Assembly: GCA_907163375.1 (NCBI GenBank)
Contig: CAJQUW010009328.1
Span: forward strand, 496,001 to 560,000
DNA: 64,000 bases
Origin: Prostheceraeus crozeri
Lineage: Eukaryota > Platyhelminthes > Polycladida > Euryleptidae
Direction: 5' to 3'
The notes beneath the pieces are model-generated. The model was not told where the DNA came from. It searched no databases and saw only the letters and a list, made by a program, of their open reading frames with translations. Of this stretch, positions 36,069-48,229 are shown in pieces. Position numbers and translations under genes: made by a program. Position 1 is the stretch's first letter. Each line of letters starts with the position of its first letter.

Positions 36069-39000
36069 GGGAAATACAGATGGGAGAGCCTACGATGGAA
36101 AGGGTTGGAGTCCTGACCCCTTCTCGATCCCATCAGACAGCCTGTTGCATCCGGTTGGTCACCGGCGGTAATCTTCCATCAACACAGAGTGCTGGGCGGC
36201 GGTCAATTAACCTGGCTAACCCAAAGTCTGGGTGGGGTAGTGGAGCACTGATGGAGGAAATGCCATCGAAGCTGAGGTATCCACATCATCCGTGCCTTGC
36301 AGGACGGCATGAAAGCGAATCTAAGTACACCAAGCTTGGACACCAGTATCTTGTTGCAACTCTTATCCGACCCTTCGGTCGTCTCGTTCCCCCTTGCCAC
36401 CGATTTTGGCTTCATAGGAGCCAAGTGCGTGCGGCTGGATCTGCGCACACCCAGCATCACCTTACACAAGTCATTGCGCAGTCTTTATCCTTCAGCTTTC
36501 TTCTTTCCAACTCTCCAATTCTGTCTAAAGCCCTGCGGCGATGGCCAACGGGTAGCGGGGGCAGGCCTATGATCATGCTGGCAGCCTATAGCTCGGAGCC
36601 TGCACGTAGGCGACGCAGGCACGATGTCCGTCACGATGCACCCTTGGAACACCGCATCGTCTCGTGTCCTACCTGTGCGACCAGGCGGACCTTTTCCGGG
36701 CAGGCCTAGAAAATGTGTCTTAAAAGACGCTAGTGTCGACTCGTCGACCTGGCAGGCCATTCCTAATCGCAGTCTATAATATTTGCTATTTAGAATATAC
36801 GATCCTTGCTGGACCATCCTGACCATAACCGTCCCTATCGAAGAACAGCACTCATCGCTTCTGAACTTAGGTGTTGCAATGTAGACATCCCTGCGCTCAG
36901 CGAGACACGACTCTCCCACGAAGGCTCCTTCACTGAGGAGGGTGAGGGCCACACCTTCTTTTGGAAAGGCCTTCCTGTTGCTGTCTGATTTGCTGTCCGA
37001 TCGACGCATCTGAAGAATCTCAGTACAGTTCCGACAGGAATTAATGAACGCTTAATGACTTAGAGGATTCCTCTTTCCAAAAAAGATTTACATGTATATG
37101 CCACTGTTCTCAGCGATCACGCCCCGACCGACGAAGAGACGAAGGATGTTTTCTGTTAGGCACTCGACTCAGCCCTACGTATGGTACCTCAAACTGACAA
37201 AATCATCCTTCTAGGAGATTTCAATGCTCGAGTAGGCTCCAACGGAACTGTCTGGGCAGGAGTTCTTGGACCGTATGGTGTCGAGAAGATGAATAACGGT
37301 CTCCGTCTCCTAAATTTGTGTGCAGAACACCAGGCTGTGATCACCAATAGCATATTACAGCAAGCGAACAAATATAAGTTTTCCTGGATGCACCCGCGGT
37401 CTAGGATGTGCTAAGATGTGGCATCTCTTGAACTATGTGATCGTTCGTCAACGAGATCGAAAAGATGTCTTAATGATGCGTGGTGCGGACCGCTGGACTG
37501 ATCACCGCATGATCCGCTCTCGGATGAGTCTTTCGCTCCGGCCTACTGCCGGAAAAGCAGTGCAGTCCCAAAGAATCTATTGTTGTAGAAACCCAGACTA
37601 GTTTGACGGGTCTGCGGACATCATTCAACCCCTATTGACAGTGAAGAACCGGGCTCATGACGCCTACCTCGCATTCTCACTGTAAACTGGCGCAAACTTC
37701 GGGCAGAAGCTCAAAAAGCGTCGAGAAGTTCAGAACAGTTGGTGCCTCCAAAATCCAATGAGATCCAACATCTTGCCGATGGGTCCTACTACACCCGTCC
37801 GCTAAGCCGACGCCTGTTTGTTGTTCAAGGAAAAATAAAGAATCCTTGAACGTTGGGCTGAACAGTTCAAAGAACTCCTAAACACAGTCAACCCAACCGA
37901 CTCTGAAGCACTGAACGAATTTCCGGCTTTCCCAGTCATCCAGGAAATGGACGCTGTTCTGGAGGTGAGGGAAGTTATCAACGCTATCCACTCTCTTAAG
38001 AATAAGAAGTCTCCTGGCTATGATGGCATCCCCGCTGTGATATTCAAATATGGTGGACGGTAAATCGCATCGCATCTGCACTCTTTTTTTCAATGTGTGC
38101 TGGAGAGACAGAAAGATTCATGAACGATGGAAACATAGCAACATCATCAGCAGTTATAAGAAGAAAGGTGATCGCTCCGACTGCGGCAATAGCAGGGGGA
38201 TCTCTCTCCTAGATGTAGCAGTCGTCTTCTCGTCTTCCTGACTGATCGCATCCTGCCAGAGACTCAATCTGGCTTCAGACCCAATCGTAGCACTATCGAC
38301 ATTATCTTCGCCGCTTTCCTGCTTCTTCAGAAAAGTAGAGAACAGCAAAGGGAGATCTCCTTTGGTTTTGTTGACCGAACCAATGCCTTCGACGCGGTCA
38401 ATTGTGGGAACTCCTCCGAAAATTTGGCTCCCTCACAACTTTCTAGATCTGATTCGTCATTTCCACAAAGGAATGCTCGCCAGAGTGTGTATTGGAGGAT
38501 CCTCATCGGAACAGTTTAGTGTGCAAACAGGAGTCGATGCTAGTATGTATTCTCGCCCCTGTGCTGTTTGACATCTGTATGTACGCCGTGACTCTCTTAT
38601 AGGACCCGACGTGGGAATTCGAATCCAATACCGCTTCGACGATTGTATTTTCAACACTCGACGTTTGAAAGCCAAGTCCCTAACCTCATTATACCCGATT
38701 TACGAACTTCAGTATGCTGACTACGCCGCTGTCTCTCATGAGGGAGCGTCGCTCCAAAGTATGATGAATTCCATGCACCAGGCCTATTCTCGTCGAAGAC
38801 TTGTCCTCAATTCAAGAAATACGGTGGTGATGCAGACGGTCTTCAATCAAGACGACCCAACAACTCACCTGCATGTTGGAAACTAACCTCTGTCCAACAT
38901 TAGCTCCTTCTCGTACCTCGGCAGCATAATTTCGGATAACAGATATATCGACGACGACGTCTTCCGAGGATACATCTCGCATCTGCCCCGTAGGGACGTC

Positions 39001-39690
39001 TTCGCGATCCAGCTTTCTCTAACAGACTCAGATTCACCTCAGACTCATCACAGTCACCTCAGTTAACCTCAGATTCACCACTTGTCTCGACGCTTCTCTA
39101 CGGCTGCGAGTGCTGGACCATGTATCGTCGACAGATGAAGAAACTTGAGACTTTTCACATTATGCGCGTCACGTGGAGAGACAAGATTCCACACACCTAG
39201 ATCCTCCAGCGTGCTGGAATCACAATCATTGAAACCATCATCAAACGGCGTGTTCTGAGGTGGGCTGGACATGTCATCCGCATGTCGAGCAATCGCCTAC
39301 CAAAAATTGTCTTCTTAGGCGAACTTGAAACGTGGGACCTCCCACTTGGAGGTCCACCTCAGTACTACCTCAAGTGTGTTCTTGTCTCATGCGATATCAA
39401 CTCTGCGTATATTGAGACTCTAGCTCAGGATAGAAACGTCTGACGCTCCATTTGTGACGAAGGGGTAGCCCACTTCGAACAAACGAGCAAGGAGACTCTC
39501 GAATAATCACATCGCCAACGACATCTCAAACTTGCCAATCCTTCACCTGCCTCATTCCCTTGCAACCTATGCCCAAGAATCTGTCGGTCGCGAATTGGAC
39601 TGCTGTCCCATCTCGCGGCGCATGAGCGACGGGCGGAAGAAGAAGGATAACGTCGACGTCAACAATGACAGACAGCCTTAAGCACTTTCA
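36069..39690 (+). mobile_element. LINE (non-LTR retrotransposon), near full length, inactive
   Basis: A GC-rich block of about 3.6 kb in AT-rich DNA. In order: a 5' leader (36069-36780), endonuclease remnants, reverse transcriptase remnants, a C-terminal domain and a terminal Cys/His finger. All are on the plus strand but scattered over three frames with many stops. Intact elements of this kind nick target DNA and prime reverse transcription there. The 3' end runs directly into the 30-bp tandem array. I cannot fix the clade without a tree. Confidence 0.8.
36797..39640 (+). pseudogene. LINE ORF2: AP endonuclease, RT, C-terminal finger
   Basis: Endonuclease: RRTALIASEL and IPALSETRLSHEGS near 36840-36930, then KIILLGDFNARVGS at 37198-37240, NNGLRLLNLCAEH, and DRWTDHRMIRSRM near 37490-37530. 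RT: INAIHSLKNKKSPGYDGIPA near 37977-38036, YKKKGDRSDCGNSRGISLL near 38155-38210, QSGFRPNRSTIDIIFAA near 38265-38320, then VDRTNAFDAV near 38370. The active-site box, normally YADD, reads QYADYAA near 38711, a lost catalytic Asp. The C-terminal part shows RVLRWAGHVIRM near 39248-39285 and a CNLCPRICRSRIGLLSH finger near 39564-39615. Multiple frameshifts and stops make it dead. Confidence 0.8.
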
Positions 39691-41133
39691 ACGGCACCCT
39701 TTGTCGTGTTCGAACCTTCGGCGGCACTATTTGTCATGGTCTTACCTTCAGGGACACTCTTTGTCATGGTCTTATTTTCAGCGGCACTCTGTGTCATGGT
39801 CTTATTTTCAGCGGCATTCTGTGTCATGGTCCTATCTTCAGCGGCATTCTGCGTCATGGTCCTATTTTCAGCGGTATTCTTTGTCATGGTCTTACCTTAA
39901 GCGACACTCTTTGTCACGGTCTTATCTTCAGCGGCACTCTTTGTCATGGTCTTATTTTCAACGACACTCTTTGTCATGGTCTTACCTTCAGCGACACTCT
40001 TTGTCATGATCTTATTTTCAGCGGCACTCTTTGTCATGGTCTTACCTTCAGCGACACTCTTTGTCATGATCTTATCTTCAGCGGCACTCTTTGTCATGGT
40101 CTTATCTTCAGCGGCACTCTTTGTCATGGTCTTATCTTCAACGACACTCTTTGTCATGGTCTTACCTTCAGCGGCATTCTGTGTCATGGTCTTATTTTCA
40201 GCGGCATTCTTTGTCATGGTCTTATCTTCAGCGGCACTCTTTGTCATGGTCTTATCTTCAACGACACTCTTTGTCATGGTCTTACCTTCAGCGACACTCT
40301 TTGTCATGGTCTTACCTTCAGCGACACTCTTTGTCATGGTCTTATCTTCAGCGGCACTCTTTGTCATGGTCTTATCTTCAGCGGCACTCTGTGTCATGGT
40401 CTTACCTTCAGCGACAATCTTTGTCATGGTCTTATCTTCAGCGGCACTCTTTGTCATGGTCTTATCTTCAGCGACACTCTTTGTCATGGTCTTATCTTCA
40501 ACGACACTCTTTGTCATGGTCCTATCTTCAACGGCACTATTTGTCGTGTTCGAACCTTCGGCGGCACTATTTGTCATGGTCTTACCTTCAGGGACACTCT
40601 TTGTCATGGTCCTATCTTCAGCGGCATTCTGTGTCATGGTCTTATTTTCAGCGGCACTCTTTTGTCATGGTCTTATCTTCAACGGCACTCTGTGTCATGG
40701 TCTTATTTTCAGCGACACTCTTTTGTCATGGTCTTATCTTCAACGACACTCTTTGTCATGGTCCTATCTTCAACGGCACCCTTTGTCGTGTTCGAATCTT
40801 CGGCGGCACTATTTGTCATGGTCTTACCTTCAGCGACACTCTTTGTCATGGTCTTATTTTCAGCGGCATTCTGTGTCATGGTCCTATCTTCAGCGGCATT
40901 CTGTGTCATGGTCTTATTTTCAGCGGCACTCTTTGTCATGGTCTTATTTTCAGCGGCACTCTTTGTCATGGTCTTATTTTCAATCAGCACTCTGTGTCAT
41001 GGTCTTATTTTCAGCGGCACTCTTTGTCATGGTCTTATTTTCAGCGGCACTCTTTGTCATGGTCTTACCTTCAACGGCACCCTTTGTTGTGGTCAAACCC
41101 TCGGCGTCACTTCTGGTACTGATTTTACGGCAA
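39691..41133. repeat. 30-bp minisatellite, about 48 units
   Basis: The unit is close to GCGGCACTCTTTGTCATGGT plus CTTATCTTCA. It runs in perfect 30-base register from 39691 to about 40660. Three one-base insertions near 40662, 40712 and 40982 then shift the register. A distinctive two-unit block containing TTTGTCGTGTTCGAA appears at 39691, 40531 and 40773, and a diverged one at 41074, which suggests multi-unit duplications. Because 30 is a multiple of three, all frames through the array stay open: AALFVMVLSS and SLSWSYLQRH on plus, TMTKSAAEDK on minus. Recurrent variants fall mostly at third positions of the SLSWSYLQRH frame. It starts at the LINE 3' end. No promoter or splice sites tie it to a gene. 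Confidence 0.95.
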
Positions 41134-42454
41134 CTCGATGTTCTTCATTAACTGTAATCGCTCTTCTTCAATAATGCAAGTCCGCTTTTGCTTTAGTACA
41201 TAGATTAGACACTTATTTTATTGACACACAGTTGAGAAAATTTCCTCTAAAGGTGCGTGCTTCATCACAGTTTCTAACTATTTGTGAGGACAAAAGTTGA
41301 TAATTGATACAGAAGCAATGGACTTTTCACTCAGTACGTCGTTCCAACTTACTGTTATCGTGTTATGAGAAGGCATAATTGAGCCAATTTTAGAATTGTT
41401 GAGGGAATTTAAATCAAAGATAATTTCATGACGATAATAGGATAATTTGATCATTCTTTTGAATCTTTTTCACAGTTCACAACTGCATTCTTGAGAAACT
41501 AGTACCCAAATTTTTTGACTTGCGTGTTGGAGACGCTGTTATGAATGAAAGAGCGGCTAGAACACCAGGAAACTAATAAGAATAGATAATAAATAATTCT
41601 AATTACTACTAGAATTGATAATTAATTAGTATTAATAATTAATTAATTAATAAAAGCAGGAGCATCAGGTAGCTCAAGGACATGTTGAGAGACTGCTGAC
41701 CAATAATTAATTGATTTCACATCTCGTTGGTATTCATTCCTTCTGGTGATCAATTTTCTGGAGCTTCCCCTGATGTATTAATACGGGCACTCAAATCAGT
41801 CGATTTTATATGTAGCTCCACTCATGTCATCATTCTTTGTCCTCTACTTTCATAAAAAGCAGCCTGCGTGTTTAAATTCAATCCTGAATAAAGTCCGCAA
41901 CAATACGCCAAAACTCAAATTCATCAAAGGTTAGCTTTGCAACGAATACAGCCAGCACACAGAATCTCAATTAATGCTCTAAATCATTCTTGACAAAACC
42001 GCGGCGATATAAGAAACGTGATTAAAAACAAGTTTCACAACCACGTTTTCATGTTTTTCAGATAAGCCAACAAATGCTGGTAGTGTAATTATTATTACAA
42101 CAGAGCATATAGTAAGATTTTTGATAAAAACCAACTTTATGCATGTAGCTATTGGTAAGAGCTACCTTCAGATTACTGCTGTAACATTTTAGAACCACTA
42201 TCAAACCAATCGCCATTGTAGATGACACGTTCCAACGCGCAATCGTTACTTGGTTTGTGATGATTAACGGATATGTAAATGCAGATTTGATACAAACGAA
42301 GCCAGGAACAACTTTTCATTGAAATAGCTTCTTATAAAAAGTTGACATTAAAATTCTTTAGTGGAGCAAGTTTAATATTTTGACCTCCGTCCAGCGTTTT
42401 ACAGGATAACGCATGATGATTCATGAAAGCTTATTTAACAGCAGATTAGATGGC
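41134..42454. other. gene-free stretch
   Basis: AT-rich (AATTAATTAAT near 41615-41650). Nothing is recognised. Confidence 0.4.
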
Positions 42455-42660
42455 CTGCACGGCAATTAAACGACACAAAGGGTAATTGAAACTGCCGTGC
42501 AAAAGATGTGCGGCTGGCACAAATCGTACCTGCAACCAAAGGCTATCTCGCTAGACCTGTCGCTTTACCAACTGAGCTATGACCACTTAAGCGCTACCGA
42601 TAGCGACAGCAAGTGGCAGGATGAAGCCCTCGCCACAAACAGCTGTCATGGCAATTAAAT
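42455..42660 (-). mobile_element. SINE family S1, copy 3
   Basis: On the minus strand a well-kept A box TAGCTCAGTTGGTAAAGCGA, a decayed B box (GCAGGTACGATTTG) and the family word CAAAAGATGTGCGGC are present. The copy lies directly before a LINE fragment starting at 42661. Confidence 0.6.
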
Positions 42661-43790
42661 GATTTTAGCAAGGCTTTTGAGTCAATATCGCACGAGATTC
42701 TTTTGGAGAAAGTTCGCGATCACAGTTTGCCATCTGGATTCCTCAAGGGACTGAGCAGTTACTTAAAAGAAAGAACTCAAAAAGTTAAAGTGAATAGTGT
42801 ATACAGTGATTTTTGTGGTGTCACTAGTGAGGATGCCTCAGGTATCCTTATTGGGGCCGTTTCTGTTTCTGCTATACTGCTGCAACGTTCATACCATGTA
42901 TAGCTCAACACTCATGTTACAATATGCTGATGGATGTCACTACCTTCAAAAATTGCGCTTCTTTTAATTTGTAGATCTGTCAAGAAGAGTGCTTCAACAT
43001 CTGTCAATGGAGTTCTCAAAATAATTTGGTTTTAGACACTTAGAAAACGCGTAGTATCATATTCCGTAAGAAAATTGAATTTTCAAGCGAACACTTTACA
43101 CTCAATGATTTTTCCATCGTCACAGAACTAAAGCTTCTTGGTGCTATTTGGCTCTCAGATTTTTTATCGTGCAGTGACTTAAATGATTTTCTTTCTTGAC
43201 TTCATTCTTACACTGGTTAAAGTTGACCAAGCAGATACGCACAACTATATTCATGATTGCATTTTGATTTCCATTTTCTTCAATAAAAAGTATTCTTATC
43301 TTATCAGTGAATACATATTTCGTCGGATTAAGAAACGGATAGTAAGATGCAGTTGAATATTTGGAGTAATTTCACTGTCTTCACGCATTAATCTTAATTA
43401 CGCAAAAATAATGCTCTTACCATCGAACAGCTGTAAATTGTAAATGAAAATCTTCCACGATGTTTTGACATTGGAAACACCCTTGAGAAAGTTTAGAATG
43501 AAGGGATGATCCTACAGACATTTTGAAATATTTAGCCTCTATCATCAAACGATTCTCATCGTCTTCCGAAAAGTTTTCAGTTGTAAGATCATCTGATGCT
43601 TCCTTTGCTTATACGATACAGGCAAAAATTTGCATGACAGAGAACAATCAGACAAAACTACAATTTCATGACAGCAAGACAAGTATACTTTTCGCAAACT
43701 CGCTCGAACATCATTTTCCCATTATTGTGTGGCAAAGAAATCTGGAAGTAGAGCATGTCGCTATCTTATGAAATATGCAACGATTAAACA
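42661..43790 (+). pseudogene. LINE reverse transcriptase fragment
   Basis: It starts inside an RT with DFSKAFESISHEILLEKV (motif A; intact families have a nearby FD pair). It continues with SSYLKERTQKVKVN and SVYSDFCGVTSEDASG at the position of the usual SGVPQGS box, then QYADGCHYL in place of YADD. Further pieces in other frames include KTRSIIF and ELKLLGAIWL, typical of the RT C-terminal part, to about 43200, with weaker traces to 43790. The active site has lost an Asp and there are stops and frame changes, so it is a relic. It resembles the CR1/Jockey style of LINE rather than the element at 36 kb. The left edge abuts a SINE. Confidence 0.7.
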
Positions 43791-44812
43791 TCCATGAATG
43801 AAATTCTTCTTTTGTAAACTAGTAGTCATTAACTGATAACAGCTGATCAGTCTGCCAAAAAAGAGTTTCTCATTAAGTGAGACGCAACCAAACAAAGAGC
43901 ATTGTTTGCTGCTTAAAATTCAAATGGAAAGCAATCACAATAGAATAATGTAATTGAAGAGATATTCGGCGATATGAATTTGATGGCTTGTTGGTCTGTT
44001 GAGGTTTTGGACTAACCGATCAAAATCAATCTCCTTACCTCTACATTTGTCAGCGGTTTAGCTTCTAACAGAAGTGTACACCAAAAGTCCTGCTAACTTC
44101 TGGAAAATCCCGAAAATATGACATAGTGACTAATCTTAGAAGAAACTGGATATTTTAACCCATAAGCCCTCTGCCCATTACTTCAACCGGACGTATTCAA
44201 ACCCAAGTGATACGTCAGCCGATATATTTAATATTTCACTTTACTTTGTCTGGCATTATACACATCGGGAGATACTTGAGTTTTTCAAATTTTTTAGCGA
44301 GAATTAGAAACACAAAATTAATATTTCAGGCTTCTGAAATGACCATCGTCAGAATTGCATTTCCTATTCATATGCATGAGAGAGAGCGAGAGAGAGTGGA
44401 AAAGCATAAACAGCATCCATCATCAATTTGAAGACATAAACAGCACGAAGGCGACAAGAACAGCTGATTCTCAAATTTATAAACATATAAAAGTGCCTGA
44501 ACAGACATGATCTTTTAATTTGCGAAATGCCGCTTATTGAACCCCGTTCATCATCTCTTAATGCTCAAAGTGACTCAGCTCAACCTGAATTACTTGATTA
44601 CGTTCTCTGTTGCTGATTATCTGTTCATCTGCACAGATAACTCTTATCTTTAAACACAAATTATTTGAACATAGTTGATTTCGATTTCATTCCGGAAGAC
44701 TTTGGGCAATAAGCTGTGCTAAGTGTTTGGTGAGTTATTTATGAAGGCCCATTTTTTGAATTTTGAATTTTGTACAGCTCAGTAATGCATGTGATTTAAG
44801 AAATGCATATGT
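43791..44812. other. gene-free stretch
   Basis: Only a short GA-rich run (44376-44396) stands out. Confidence 0.4.
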
Positions 44813-45467
44813 CCTTTCCAAGATTTAGGACTTACTAGATTTAGGACAAGGCTAGATTTTCCAGTCACTTGTTCAAAACCAATTCTAGCTATCTGCAGAT
44901 GTAAACAAATTTCTACAAGTTAACCTATTAATGTTAATAATTCTTTATTATTAACTAATAAATCCCTAATTATCCCTAATTTTTATACTAGAAACACCTC
45001 ATATAGAGCATTACATCATCTGATTGTCAATTTTTGGTGTTACAACATAGAAATTAGACCCGTGGATTATAGTCAACGCTAATCAGACCAGGGCTGTACA
45101 ATGAACCATTGACGCTTAACAAGCATTATTGTGGTTAGGCATTGTAAACAATTAATAAAATATTTTGTATGAAAGTGAAAAGAATGCATATTTCTGAAAT
45201 AGGCTACACTATTTAGTTGTAAAGATAGCTTCAGTTTAAAAACTTTCCCGCTCATTATGTATTGGTTAGTAGACACATGAAGAAAATTATCTTTTCTCAC
45301 AGCTTCAGCTTCAGTGTTCTCATGTTATTACATTTTGAGGCAATAATTCAAATTATACAATATTTGTCTGTTCGCTGAAGTTAGTAGCGCAAATACCGAT
45401 GCGCTAAACATCAGGCTGTATTACCTCAATTACTTATTCGTCCGTCTGTCTGTTCTCATATCAGCCC

Positions 45468-45852
45468 AGCGTGGACTATAGTCTACAACAACTTTGAAAT
45501 TTTGCAGTAGGTTTTAAAAGGCTGATATGAACGTCTTATTCACCTTTAAGAAATATTTATATCATTTTTAAATATTTGGAAAACTTGATTTCTATATCAA
45601 AAACTTAACAATTTGTAAGAAGAGGTGATTTTGAAATGACACTAATGAAATCCAAGATTTTAGATGCTATCTTGCTATTAGTCATCAAAAAATGATTGTA
45701 AAAGGTGATAAGCAAGTGAATCTGCATAGCAAAAAGCTTGTTCTGAATCTAATTTTAATAGTAAGGTGTATTCTAGACCACCAAATAGAAAAATAAGTGG
45801 TATAGAACTCTTTTTGCAGATATGAATTTAGTATGGACTATAGTCCACGCTA
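45468..45852. mobile_element. MITE with perfect 15-bp inverted ends
   Basis: GCGTGGACTATAGTC at the left is the exact reverse complement of GACTATAGTCCACGC at the right. The 385-bp interior is AT-rich and noncoding. A related motif TTATAGTCAACGC lies at about 45067. No clear target duplication is visible, so the superfamily is open. Confidence 0.55.
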
Positions 45853-45867
45853 GCCATTAATGGGTTG

Positions 45868-46278
45868 TCGCAAGTGTGCAAGTTTTGCCATCAATAAGCG
45901 ATTACTTTTCACAACTACCGTCTTGTGAAAACGCACAGGTGCTCAAGCCGCTAGATCGAAAATGCGTTGACGCAGTCTGACTTATAGATAACTTTCTAAG
46001 GTACATGCATGCAGGCAAATCTGCATCAGTTTACATCAACATATAATGCACATATAGGAATGTGTATTATGGGATAATGTACGTGAACAAGTTTTCTAAT
46101 ATATGTCTTTCTGTCAAATCTTTCTCAATTACGTAATACAGGTACCTTAGAAAGTTATATATAAGGTGAGGCTGCGTAAACGCATTTTTGATCTAGCGGC
46201 TTGAGTACCTACGCGTTTTCACAAGACGATATTTGTGAAAAGTAATCGTTTGTTGATGGTAAAACTCGCACACTTATT
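45868..46278. repeat. palindrome, about 130-bp arms
   Basis: The arms at 45872-46003 and 46141-46278 share TCTTGTGAAAACGC, CAAGCCGCTAGATC and ATAACTTTCTAAGGTAC in inverted order around a spacer of about 137 bases. Confidence 0.7.
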
Positions 46279-46376
46279 ACTGAACTTGTAGAAATCTGCG
46301 TCAACTTACATCTGTAGATAGCCACAATTGTTTTTGAACTATGACTGTAAAATATAGCCGCTTGGAAAGGACATAA

Positions 46377-48229
46377 CACAGAAAACATTGCTGGTATTGT
46401 TGACAGCCATGCGGAAGCTGCGCTTAATTTTGTTTGGCTGTTATGATCTGTATCTGTGATTTCATTGGAGTAAGTGTGTCTTTAATTTCGAAAAGACTCG
46501 TGACTTCAAGTGGAAAGTTCAAGGAGCTCCACTAGGTAGATATCTTGCCTGCTATATCCACAGGCTATATCTTGCCTGGACTAGAGCGAACAACATGGAA
46601 TGATTGCAAACTTCTTCACGGTATGAGTAATTATGTTCATGTGCTAATATTGTATAATTCTCTTCGCATTTTGTATTTTACAAAATTTTACATTTTGTAT
46701 TTTATTAATGTATTTTACAATGTCGCACATCATTTGAAATTAAACGATTAAAGGTGCGCATAAGCAGTATATGTACATAGTTTGGCATTATATCGTCCCA
46801 TGCATCCTAAGATGACATGTAAGCTAATAGATTATAAGATAAATGGCATTATAGCACTGATGCTTCAAAACATATTTTATCAGGCATAATATAGCAATAA
46901 TTAGTCTTCGCAACACAATTAATGCTCCAATATTTAAACAGAAATAGTCATATTTTCACGAATCATGCTTGTTGTGAATAAAACATATACCGCACATTTT
47001 GAGCAGCAATTTTCGAATTTGAAAAGAGTTTTGCCACAGAAAGCTCATACTGAACCATTTGCCTCAGATCAGTCAGCATCATTTTCCAACACCTGTGTAT
47101 GTGCATGTGTATAGAATATTTTTCCTCGTTCAGTGACGATCCTGTAACAAAGTAAGCATATTTAATCATTTTAGGCAAAACAGTTCCCTCGCTAAATTCG
47201 AAACACTGATAGATTTCACTAGTCCTCGAGAATCTTCATTCTCCAAGTTCAATTGATATAACAAAAATGTTTTTGATGTCTGAAGTTAAGAAATGACTAC
47301 AGAGAAATCTACAACCTATCAAGAACAGGCTTTAAAAATTATCAAATAAAATTCAATCTACATGTAATTTAGAGCTCCTACCCATTGTGCCATTGTTCTA
47401 CTATCTACGCGAAAGAAGAGACATTTTCAATATTTTCATTCAAATTTCTTTGCTTCAGTCTGCTACAACAGCGAACATCCTGAGTAAAACAAAGACTGAA
47501 AATTAATGTTATCAAACGTTCCATCAGAATATCATTTTAGTTGTTACAAAAAAACTCATTCGAAATAAGCAAATTCAGATTTTTAAAGTTGACGACCTCT
47601 TAACGGTTTTGCTATTCTTTTGTCAGAGAGGAATACATTGTCTAATTCAGGATGTAATGACAATTTTAATCTTCGCCATGGCAATTATCAATGAAAATGA
47701 TTTCTTGTAACAGCTCAAGACAAAGAAAAGTTATCTGTGGAAAGAAAGCCTATTGAAGAGCAAAAGAAGACGCCGATGTGCTTTTATCGTGGTGCAACGC
47801 GTACTTGCACTTGAGCTTTTATGAATTGCTGCAAAATGTTTGAGCATTATTATAATTAATAGATGAGAGTATTGATCTAGCTGATCTCGGTCATTTACTA
47901 CTTTAATGATGAATGAGAGTGCCAATGAAACTTATAAGCATGAAAATTGAACTAACGAACAGGCAACTCAACTAATCAGCAATCAAATGATTTTTTGAAT
48001 TGTATTAGGACATTTAACATTCTCTTTTTGATACCCTGCAGCTGAACCCACACCTTTGTTGAAGACTGGATCGAACAATGAGGAATGATTGATTCAATGA
48101 CGTGCTTAAATGTTTTTCAAGAACTTCAATGTTCAAATGGAAGACAATTTGATTAAAAAATGCTTCTGCAAACGTATGCTTGATCCGAAAAAGCTAGATG
48201 CTACTCGCTGTTGACAACATAACTGAATT
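46377..48229. other. gene-free stretch
   Basis: Nothing is recognised. Confidence 0.4.

Larger units (their letters stand above)
44813..46376. repeat. nested inverted repeats, outer pair
   Basis: About 44813-44922 (GTCCTTTCCAAG, CAAAACCAATTCTAGCTATC, CTACAAGTTA) is inverted at about 46283-46376 (AACTTGTAGAAATCTGCG, GATAGCCACAATTG, CTTGGAAAGGACA). Inside lie a MITE (45468-45852) and a second palindrome (45868-46278). Confidence 0.6.

Noticed and set aside
36080-37009. Long plus and minus frames in the LINE 5' region as independent genes
   Set aside because: They lie in the GC-rich LINE leader, and the minus frames are antisense to its endonuclease.
39897-40637. Minus-strand 246-codon frame (TMTKSAAEDK repeats) as a coding gene
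   Set aside because: Every recurrent variant changes the residue, it is cut by a TAA in one unit, and no exon boundaries or start context were found.
39691-41133. CRISPR array
   Set aside because: Units are contiguous without unique spacers, and the setting is eukaryotic.
39946-41151. The longest open frame through the array (401 codons, hydrophobic) as a membrane protein gene
   Set aside because: All frames stay open because the unit is 30 bases, and this frame changes amino acid at most variable sites.
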